In this document: piece after piece, positions 56,701 through 64,000 of the stretch | How positions within the stretch are numbered: position 1 is the stretch's first letter | Layout: every line of letters begins with the position of its first letter | Assembly (NCBI GenBank): GCA_947311845.1 | Contig: CAMZMU010000115.1 | Location: 33,377,115 to 33,441,114 of the forward strand | DNA: 64,000 bases | Direction of reading: 5' to 3' | Source of the DNA: Poa pratensis | Taxonomy: Eukaryota; Streptophyta; Magnoliopsida; Poales; Poaceae | Position numbers and translations under genes: made by a program | The notes under the pieces: generated by a model | Told to the model about the DNA's origin: nothing | Databases searched by the model: none | What the model saw: only the letters and a program-made list of their open reading frames with translations

Positions 56701-58387
56701 GCTACAAGGAAGCAAGGAGAAGATTCTGAAGACCAACCACTTTAGTTCTATCTTTTCTACTTTCTAGTTTGTCTCACTTTGGACATAGATCAAGTCCTTT
56801 GTGTTTAAGACTAAGTTCGTAGAGTGCTAATTGAAAACCATAAAAGATCAATGAAGCTACAAAGGAGTTGAAGATTTATTGAAGACCAAACTTGTGAAGA
56901 CTTAGAATAGCCTTACAACTTTTGTCAAGTTGTTTGATCAAGTTTACTTTGAGCTTGACCTTGCCTTAGTCATTTGGATTAAGTTAGTTTATGTCTCCTT
57001 CCTTAATTATTTGCTTGTCTTGCATACCATTTCTTTGTATCATCATGCATCTCATGCATGTCATATTTTTCTAAGTGTTGCATTTATGATTGTATGTTTA
57101 TTTGTGATTTGTTTGACTTGTTAGAAATTCCGGAGAGAGACGAAAGTGGTTGCAACTGCTACTACTACACTTCTGTTTGCCAAGGCAAGTGGCACACCCC
57201 CATAAATTTCCTAAGTATTTTTCTATGCATGACTTAGTGTATTTCTTTATATGCATGTGTAGGATAGTATTGCTATGCTAAAACTACTATCTCCTTTACA
57301 CTAATTGTGTCTAGAATCCTATTGATAACTTGGTAGAATTATTGATGCTATGCAAATCTGTTTTATTCAAAGCTTAAATTCTACTAAGTTAATTTATCAC
57401 CTGGGTGGATTTGGGATTGCATGACTGCCAGAGTTGAGTGTCTATTCACTTGTGGATTGCCACCCAAGATTAAAGGGACCAATGTTTCTCTAAGTGATGT
57501 TGCTTATCGTGCATCCATTAGTCAAATGGGATCTGGCTAGATGGATTAAGTTGCGTGGACTCCTCCCGGCTTGACAAGCAGATGTAGAGGATGTAGGAGG
57601 GAACGGGTCAAGCCAGTATGGGATGGGGAATATGCTTCTGAAAAGTCTCGTCGCAACTCTCTCCTTTTCCTTAGCACAAATTGAGTGCTTGAGGATAGTT
57701 TGGGTTTGTTGGGTCTAATGGTGAAAGTGCACAATCTCTGCAGAGTTAAAACTAAGTACTTAGCCGTGTCCCCGGTTACGGACAATTGAAGCAGCTGATC
57801 AAGGATGGCAACGGAGGCTCCCAACATCTTATTTCTCTAAGTAAAATTTTGATGGGTGAACAAGGGTAGATGAGACTATGGATTCCATGCCATGTCTCAA
57901 TTTTGAGGAAAATGCTTTACAAAGTGTTAGGCAAAAATTGGCTTTATGCAAAATAGCCTTGAACTCCACCAGCCAAATATGCATATAGGCTATAGAGTTA
58001 TTCCATTAAGTGTCCACATAGTGTCACTTGCCAGATCCATTTTTAATGGTATCTGACCCACTCTGTTGCAATTTTTTTTATTTGTTGCAGATTGTTCTGA
58101 CGACGATTGTTCGTTAAGGGTTTTCGATTCTGCAACCAACATGTTTTCGCCTGTGGCACATGAAGATGATGGAGACTCCATCAAGAATAAATTTCCGCTG
58201 CTTTTCTCTTTCGAAGCTAGCCTTGAGCTATGCAATTTGTAATGAATATTTTTAAGTCTGGATCTCGTGTAATAAATGATACTTTGTTGTGATATTTCAT
58301 CTTAGACTGTGTGTGCAAACGATTCGATCCAGGGATTTGCACTATACACAGGTACCTTGCCATTTTTCTAAGTGCAGGTACGCTACA
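53745..58387 (+). mobile_element. Very long solo LTR (TGTAACATCCC family), 4643 bp
   Basis: Begins TGTAACATCCCAAGTTTTTC and ends GGTACGCTACA, with the perfect duplication GATGC at 53740-53744 and 58388-58392. No gag/pol motif and no internal LTR boundary were found, so it is most simply one LTR of a gypsy-type element with multi-kilobase LTRs. A TATATATATCC promoter motif lies at 54892, followed by a GC-rich leader-like block (54900-55560). An incomplete element with short unrecognised LTRs is the alternative. Confidence 0.72.
56368..56493. repeat. Exact tandem duplication of 63 bp in the long solo LTR
   Basis: The unit GAAATTAGTGGAAACAATGA...CCAGAAGC occurs at 56368-56430 and 56431-56493 without mismatch, indicating a recent slippage or unequal exchange. 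Confidence 0.92.
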
Positions 58388-58392
58388 GATGC

Positions 58393-58560
58393 GCTCCCGA
58401 CGCGCCGGTCTCGAGGTGCTCGTCGTCGCGGCCCGCCGCGCGTAGTCCAGCAGCCATCCTTGGCGGCGCACCTCACTTCGGCCGCGCCCGCTCCACACGG
58501 CTGGGCGGCGGCAAGCACGTCCCCGGTTCGGCGGGTTCGATTCGATAGTATAGAGACGAG
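58393..58560 (+). pseudogene. GC-rich captured segment in the Mutator-like element, right part
   Basis: Continues the GC-rich block from 53739 beyond the solo LTR (GCTCCCGACGCGCCGGTCTC on). Joined, the segment is about 500 bp. No family recognised. Confidence 0.35.
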
Positions 58561-58737
58561 GGCATTTTTGTCTGCCCAGATATTTTTTGACGGAACAGTG
58601 TAACGGAGCTAACGGTGGTGTCATATAGGGAAAGAAATTTTGAATAGAAAACACATAGGGAAGAAAAAAATTACCGATGTCAAATAAGGAACATAGTTTT
58701 AAGGGAGTGTCATATAAGGAATTTTCTCATGAAGGAA

Positions 58738-59231
58738 TGCGGAGGCAGCATGTGCGTGGTGCGGAGAGTCCAACGAGATTCCTCAGCGCCTTATGGTTCT
58801 GATTAATTAGGAAGTGGAGAGGAAGCAACCAACTGCAAAAGCAAAAGAAATCAAAAGATAGAGTAGGATTACGATGCTTTTAGCTGTTAGGACAACAAGC
58901 GAAAAAACAGAGGAATTTTGACATTATGAATGTAATCTTTCCTGTGTGTTTTCTACTAATACAATGGAACATGTATAGTGTTGCTTTGGTCATTGTAATA
59001 GGGTTCTCACAACGAAATGAACTGATACTAAAATGGGGTTGTATGCTGTTTATGTAAAAATTGCCACGGAGAATTATCTTACTTAGTAAAATAGTCTGTT
59101 TGATTTCTATGTCTCCACATCTATAAAATTGTTAGGTACTGATGCTACCAATTAAGTCTGGTATACTACAGTATCTGAACATTGAAGCGATGGGTACTAT
59201 CCTCCAATGGTTGTACTGTTCCACCCCTCAA
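58738..59231. other. Host DNA right of the large Mutator-like element
   Basis: Continues the sequence interrupted at 52875. A short open stretch ends at a TAG near 58808; beyond that the DNA is AT-rich with no recognisable feature. Confidence 0.4.
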
Positions 59232-59351
59232 CACCGTAAGATTAACTAGCATACATATGCTACTTAGATTTTTCCTTATAATTTTTTTTGTAGGAAAGCA
59301 TCTTCCATTTTAAAGTGCATGTGTTGAGTCTATGAATGATGGTTGGTGTGC
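59232..59351. repeat. Host tandem duplication, partial unit C
   Basis: CACCGTAAGATTAACTAGCA, then GCTACTTAGATTTTTCC and AAAGTGCATGTGTT...GATGGTTGGTG match the start of unit A (47463-47600) in order. It is cut off at 59352 by a PIF/Harbinger-like element, before the TATA box. Confidence 0.75.
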
Positions 59352-59571
59352 TTAGGCCCAGTTCTTTTGAATCTTCTCAGCAACTTTTCTGTGAAAATAA
59401 GCTTAACCCCAAAAGAACTGGATTTGAAGCCGTTTCCTCGGGCAGTTAGCTTCTCTGATTCCTTCACAGTGGAAAAAAGCTGGGTACCCCCTACTTCCCG
59501 CAGCCGCCGACGGCTTCCCGCGAGTGAATCGAATGGTTATTTGGCGAACCGGCCACCTTTTCTTTTCTTTC

Positions 59572-59576
<5 letters not shown>

Positions 59577-59615
<39 letters not shown>
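59577..59615. repeat. CT microsatellite
   Basis: About 19 uninterrupted CT units preceded by a T/C-rich run. Confidence 0.95.
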
Positions 59616-59617
<2 letters not shown>

Positions 59618-60072
59618 GAGCCTCTCTCTCCCGAGCGACACAACGCGAACGAGCATACCTAGGTGCGTCTGCCCCCCGCCCGCCGCCCTCGCCGCGTCTC
59701 TCCCTGCCCCGGCTGGAGGTGACCGGCTCTCCCCGCCCCGGCTGGAGGTGACTCGCGTTCGGCGGCGTGCGGAGCAGCAGCGGCCATCCGCCGGCGCTCC
59801 GTCTCCATCTCCGGCCGACCTTCCTCTCACGTCGCCGCCCACCTCAACCTGCTCCCGCCCCCGACCAAGTGAAGGTACTGCCCTGCTCCCGCCCCGGCCC
59901 CAATTTGCACCATGTCCCGAACTCCATTTATTTCTTGTTCATGCGAATTCTTGAGATGAATAGCTTGTAGATTCTTCAGTACCTGAGATGAATAGCTTGT
60001 AAAATCTTGCAATAGCTTGTACATTATTTTGAATGTGAGTTCCTATGACATTCAACTATCAACATTCATCAG

Positions 60073-60327
60073 GGCGAAACACAGTCGAACGAGGATTTGG
60101 TTGTCTGAAAATGAAATTTTGAATACTTCAAGGCATACCTCGTCGACCACCTGAGCGACAGAAGATGATAATTACCGCTTGCATGTGTGTACACAACTAC
60201 ATTCGTGATAGCAACATACGTGATCAACATTTCGACATGTTTGATGGTGGAGGATATGATCAAGAGGAGTGTGCTTCATATCCTAGTGCTCCACCTGAAG
60301 ATGATGGTACTTACATGAAAGGGATCC
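60073..60327 (+). pseudogene. PIF/Harbinger transposase, C-terminal fragment
   Basis: The frame reads RNTVERGFGCLKMKF, an in-frame TGA, ILQGIPRRPPERQKMIITACM and CVHNYIRDSNIRDQHFD. The VERxFG...KxxF...I...ACxxLHNxIR pattern is the C-terminal end of Harbinger (DDE_Tnp_4-type) transposases, including the catalytic Glu in VER. A splice acceptor-like ATCAG precedes it. It is interrupted by the gypsy LTR at 60328 after YMKGI. Confidence 0.8.
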
Positions 60328-61256
60328 TGTCGCAGCAGTGGAACATGGGGTTCCCCTAGTACTGCCAAAGTGGGTCCACCCCATGTGGGCCCAAGATGAA
60401 GATGGACAAGACCAAGACTCAAGTCAAGCTGGCGGGTTCACCGTCAAGACACACATGGCCTACATCGACAAAGGGCTCCGGTCCTGGGGACCTTCCGGGT
60501 CCCCGAACCAAGCAAGAAGGCCAGGAAGGACCCGAGAGCCCGAGTTCCCGGCAGGAGGCCAGGCTCCCTCTCGGGTACTTCCCCACGTCCCTGTGGATAA
60601 GCACTCCACCTCACCACGGAAGACTTGGGAAGCAAGGCGAAGGCAGCGCGGGCGGGAAGCACGCCCGTGGTGGTGTCAGCTCCTGTCCACCCCAAGGCGG
60701 ACGCTCCCACCTAACCCAAAGGAGACGCTAGGCTGAGGAGAGGCCACGTCTCCTCCTAAACTAGATGAGGAGGGTCCTTCACCCCGAAGGTCCCTCACCC
60801 CCTCACGTGACCCTGTGGCAACCCCTTAGCCTATAAAAGGAGGACCAAGGCACGGAGGAGGGGAGGTCGAACCAAGGACGAACACAAGCTAGAACCAGAG
60901 CAAGACTAGACTAGGGCTGCGAAGGTAGAGAGGAAGGTGATCTCCTCCGGGTCAGGATCTGTCCTTCTTCTACCTCCAGCCAAAACCCTTCCGGGTACCC
61001 TGTCCGGGAGGTTCCATTGTAAGCCACACTATGAAGAACCCATCAATCCAGACATGCAGGAGTAGGGCTTTTAGCCTCCGGGCGGCCTGAACCTGGGTAG
61101 CTCCTTGTGTCCCTTTGGTTGCATGCTTTGATCGTGGAGAGGAGAGCTTGATCTAGACTCCGCCCAAGAAGACGATTCTCAGCCTCCTTCGCGCCCCGTG
61201 CCGAACCTAAAAGGGGGTATCCTATACTCCCGGTGTCCGTGCAACGAGACACGACA
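60328..61256 (+). repeat. 5' LTR of the right-hand gypsy element, 929 bp
   Basis: Starts TGTCGCAGCAGTGGAACATG and ends CGAGACACGACA. A TATA box TATAAAAG is at 60832-60839 (AGCCTATAAAAGGAGGACC). The start was chosen by the inverted end match TGTCG/CGACA; the second LTR is outside the window, so this boundary is not confirmed. Confidence 0.75.
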
Positions 61257-61258
61257 TC

Positions 61259-61276
61259 TGGCGCGCCAGGTAGGGG
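61259..61276 (+). promoter_or_regulatory. Primer-binding site of the right-hand gypsy element
   Basis: TGGCGCGCCAGGTAGGGG two bases after the LTR end. It differs from the PBS of the Tat element at 39743-39760, so the two elements belong to different families. Confidence 0.85.
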
Positions 61277-61329
61277 CGCAAGCGCTGGTTTCATCTTCAT
61301 CAAGTTCATCGGCAAGTTCTTCGTCAAGC

Positions 61330-63395
61330 ATGCCTCCGAAGAAGAAGGGAGACCTGCGGCGTCCAAGCCGGTTCTCCCTCACGCACTCAAGCTTCAGCTG
61401 AACGTCGTGCTGCTGGCGCACGGCGGAGCGTCTCTCCGTCCCCGCCTCCCATGGAGAGGGTGGCGCCGGACGAAGTGGACGGTCGCGACAAGGACAACGG
61501 CCCTGGCGGAGCGGCGGCTCCAAAGGGCACCACCATGCCTCCTCCTCGCTCGGGGAGAAGAGCGTCTGCAACGGCGGCAAGGAGCCCACCGCTGGAGGAG
61601 GGAACCACGGCGTTCGCCCCAGCGGGGATCCACGAGCATCCAAGAGCAAGACCTCCGCGCACTCGCCTTCGGACGTGCAAGCTCGCCATGATGCTCTAGT
61701 CGCTGCCAAGGCCCTGATGCAGTTCCCTCCAAGCAGCGGCGACCCAAGGTCTACCAAGAATGGAGGACTCGCGTCGAGAGGCTCCTCGACTTCGCCGATG
61801 GTGGTCCGTGGGTCGAACCCACTCAAGCTCCCACCGTCGACATCCCGGAGCAGCACAAGACAAGACACGTGATCCGCGAGGCCAGCCTCGTGGTGAACGT
61901 CAAGCCAAGACGGCGCCTCCTCGCACCGCGCCACCGATGGCTGATCGGCTAAACCGCGATCACGGCGAGGCCATCTCCATCGGGTCGTCTACCTCGCGCA
62001 ACCCAGATCTTCGTGACGAGCTCAACAGCCGTCAGAACGAGGATATGCGCACCCGCATCGAGCGTCGCCGAGAACGTCACCGCCGGGAAGATCGGGGCAT
62101 CGACCTCGCCGAAGGCTGCCTCGCCCTCGCCCCGAGTTCCGCCACTTCAACTGGCCCAAGAAATTCAAGATCGACGTTCTCCGCTACGACGGCACCACGA
62201 ACCCCCGGGACTTTCTGCAGATCTACTCTCTTGCTGCGATGGTTGCCGGGGCCGACGAGGTCATGATGGCCAACTGGTTCCCGTTGGCCCTGAAGGGAGA
62301 TGCCCAGACTTGGCTTCTCAACCTTCCCAAGTGCTCCATCCGTTCCTGGCGGGCACTGAAGGAGCAGTTTCTGGGGGCTTTCCAAGGCGGGTACGAGCGC
62401 CCGGGGGCTCCCAGTGATCTCCACGACTTCAAGCAGCTGCCGGGTGAAACTCTCCGCAAGTTCATCCAGCGCTTCACCCAGAAGATGAACACCATCCCGT
62501 GCATCAAGGAGGAGTTGGTGATCCAGTCCTTCCACGCCAACGTCCGCAACCCCAAGATGCGCGAGAAGCTGAGCATCCATCGCGTCGAGTCTGCTCGTAA
62601 GCTCTGGGAGCTTGCAGATCGGTGCGCTCGAGCTGAAGAAGGAGCCAAGTTCCCCGGGGAGGATGAACCCGAGGACAAGGTCGCTCCAGCCAAGAACAAG
62701 AAGCGGGACCCTGGACCCGACAAGCGGATCTTCGTCACCGAGCCTCTTCCGAAGAAGACCAAGCCCGCGCCGACTTCCGAGGAAGAAGGTGAAGGTGATC
62801 CCTGGTGCCACATCCATCCAGAAGGCAACCACTTGCTCAAGGACTGCCGCATGCTCAAGAACCTCGCCTCCGGGAGCAACGCCGAGCTGATGGGGTCAGT
62901 CAAGACGGTTGCTACAACTGCGGCACTGCCGGGCACATCGCTCGTGACTGTCCCACGGGTCGCCAAGGCGGAGGCGGCCGTGGATGGAACCGAGGCGGTG
63001 GCCGCGGGGGCCGTGGAGGAGGACGCGGCGGTCAAGGTGGTCGCGGGTACACACTCCGGAGGCCCCCACGGGGCAACGGGGAAGCTCCGGCTCCCCAAGG
63101 AGGCAACGGCGGCAAGTATCAAGAAGTCACTGGAGTTGTCGGGTGCATCCACGGAGGGTCTTCTCTGCCTCCCTCCAACGGCGCCTGCAAGAGACTTGTC
63201 CGGGAGCTGAACGCGGTTGCTTCTGCTCCGTCCAAGCCCCTGGACTGGTCTAGTCAAGTCATCACCTTCGACCCAGAAGACCACCCTGCAAACACTGCCG
63301 GGGTCGGGACCCTGCCGCTGATCGTGTCGCCCGTCATCCACAACTACAAGGTCACCAAGATGCTGGTCGACGGAGGCTCCAGCCTCAACTGCTGA
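61330..63395 (+). pseudogene. Right-hand gypsy gag and protease start, frameshifted
   Basis: Begins MPPKKKGDLRRPSRF. After broken low-complexity sequence, the Retrotrans_gag domain reads FKIDVLRYDGTTNPRDFLQ and ANWFPLALKGDAQTWLLNLP, then WRALKEQFLGAF (62160-62400). The CCHC knuckle CYNCGTAGHIARDC (about 62911-62952) is in another frame, followed by Gly/Arg-rich repeats and the protease active-site region MLVDGGSSLNC, ending in a TGA at 63393-63395. The expected active-site flank DGGSSLN is present. Confidence 0.88.
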
Positions 63396-63936
63396 CGGCG
63401 AAGGTCCTGGCTATCCTTCAAATTCCCCTGTCTCGCCTGCAAGACACCGGGGTGTTCCAAGGCGTGAACGGAAGTGTTACTCGACCCCTCGGGAAGATCA
63501 CCCTTCCGGTCACCTTCGGCGACTCCAAGAACTTCCGCACCGAGGAAATCGTCTTCGACATCGCCGACACTCCGCTACCGTACAACGGCATACTTGGCAG
63601 ACCTGCTCTGGCCAAGTTCATGGCCGTCTCCCACTTCGCCTACAACATGCTGAAGATTCCGGCGCCGTGGGGCGTGATCAAGGTCAAGGCCGACATCGAC
63701 GATGCTATCTACTGCGTTCACCAGCTGAACCAGACGGTGGCAATGGCGGACCCTCAAGGTGTACAGGAGGATGATGATGGGGCTCTCCCCGGGGGCGAAG
63801 GGCACCCCGGGGGCTCCACATCTACTCCCCCAAGAAGGCGCCATTCCATGGCGATCCGCAGCTGACCAAGAAGGTGGCGCTAACCAGCGACGGAGTTCGC
63901 TCCATCACCATCGGCGCCCGCCTCACCGACAAATAG
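63396..63936 (+). pseudogene. Right-hand gypsy protease C-terminal part, ending at TAG
   Basis: Reads VTRPLGKITLPVTFGD, YNGILGRPALAKFMAVSHFA and MLKIPAPWGVIKV, the protease flap and C-terminal region. A frame change occurs near 63830. The last part, VRSITIGARLTDK, ends in TAG at 63934-63936. Confidence 0.85.
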
Positions 63937-64000
63937 GAAAGCGCGCTCGTCGCCTTCCTTCGGGAAAACTCTGACGTCTTCGCGTGGGAGGCGTCAGGTT
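63937..64000 (+). pseudogene. Right-hand gypsy reverse transcriptase, first residues
   Basis: ESALVAFLRENSDVFAWEAS follows the TAG in frame. This is the N-terminal border of RT (compare ESALIEFIRENRDVFAW in the Tat element at 36198). The rest is outside the window. Confidence 0.85.

Larger units (their letters stand above)
52885..58728. mobile_element. Mutator-like element, 5.8 kb, Pack-MULE type with nested insertions
   Basis: TIRs of about 110 bp begin GAGAAAATTGCTTATATGACA and, inverted on the right, GAGAAAATTCCTTATATGACA. The perfect 9-bp duplication ATGAAGGAA is at 52876-52884 and 58729-58737. There is no MURA transposase. The interior is a GC-rich, gene-derived-looking segment split by a 4.6-kb solo LTR (53745-58387), plus a Stowaway MITE (53269-53392). 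Without the LTR it is about 1.2 kb. Confidence 0.9.
59355..60327 (+). mobile_element. PIF/Harbinger-like element, left part
   Basis: Starts GGCCCAGTTCTTTTG after TTA (59352-59354), with a subterminal inverse CCAAAAGAACTGG at about 59409-59421. A (CT)n tract and GC-rich sequence lead to a broken transposase end (60073-60327). A gypsy element inserted at 60328 separates the right part, which must lie outside the window. Confidence 0.6.
60328..64000 (+). mobile_element. Tat-like Ty3/gypsy element, 5' part (continues beyond the window)
   Basis: LTR 60328-61256 with ends TGTCG...CGACA, PBS, gag, protease and the first residues of RT on the plus strand. The left flank GATCC is the presumed target duplication. 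Frameshifts in gag and at the protease show decay. It lies inside the PIF/Harbinger element. Confidence 0.88.

Noticed and set aside
61179..61934. 251-codon minus-strand ORF and other minus-strand ORFs at 62-63 kb.
   Set aside because: They lie antisense to the GC-rich gag of the right-hand gypsy element and reflect base composition. The position is gag, not the 3' region where Tat antisense ORFs occur.

Overview
This window is repeat-dominated chromosomal DNA of a large-genome cool-season grass. Triticeae (wheat, barley, Aegilops or rye type) is the best guess. The evidence is Stowaway MITEs with CTCCCTCCGT ends, a solo-LTR family starting TGATACGTCTCCAACGTAT, gypsy elements of the Tat lineage, a Sirevirus-like copia element, Mutator-like elements and a CACTA element, nested up to three deep. 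The species call is inference from memory of repeat families. No complete, conserved host gene could be recognised.

Layout, left to right. 1-4370 is host DNA with three Stowaway-type MITEs. 5557-13573 is a full-length but dead Ty1/copia element (TSD AGGAG), itself hit by a solo LTR (7522-9120, TSD ATGGG); it sits in an older degenerate DNA transposon. 14028-16747 is a probable Mutator-like element holding a 215-bp tandem array. 17212-17382 (minus) is an unrecognised 56-codon hydrophobic ORF with gene-like flanks. 18039-21040 has more MITEs, an inverted repeat, a broken alcohol-oxidase-like fragment carrying a retroposon tail, a GGAACCATTTT minisatellite and a tRNA-like relic.

21413-47462 is a gag-only Sirevirus-like element with the unusual structure LTR-internal-LTR-truncated internal. 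Its first internal region carries a solo LTR in inverse orientation (24006-25621) and a 13.3-kb Tat-lineage gypsy element on the minus strand (27026-40357, TSD AGAAT). The Tat element encodes gag, protease, RT, two RNase H domains and integrase (all broken), plus an antisense plus-strand ORF with its own TATA box and several introns. One intron holds five hairpin repeats.

47463-50270 is a tandem duplication of a TATA-containing host segment. The second copy carries a CACTA element, and a third partial copy lies at 59232-59351. 51637-52649 and 52885-58728 are Mutator-like elements with perfect 9-bp TSDs. The larger one carries GC-rich captured sequence, a Stowaway MITE and a 4.6-kb solo LTR. 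59355 onward is a PIF/Harbinger-like element interrupted at 60328 by another Tat-like gypsy element that runs off the right edge.

Most notable: (1) both Tat-like gypsy elements have a TAG codon at the same protease/RT junction inside an 18-nt identical block; (2) the hairpin array in the antisense-ORF intron shows apparent compensatory changes; (3) the small two-helix ORF near 17.3 kb may be a real, undescribed gene; (4) the recombinant Sirevirus structure and the TATA-bearing tandem duplication. All coordinates, TSDs and motifs were read by eye; no alignment or database search was possible.
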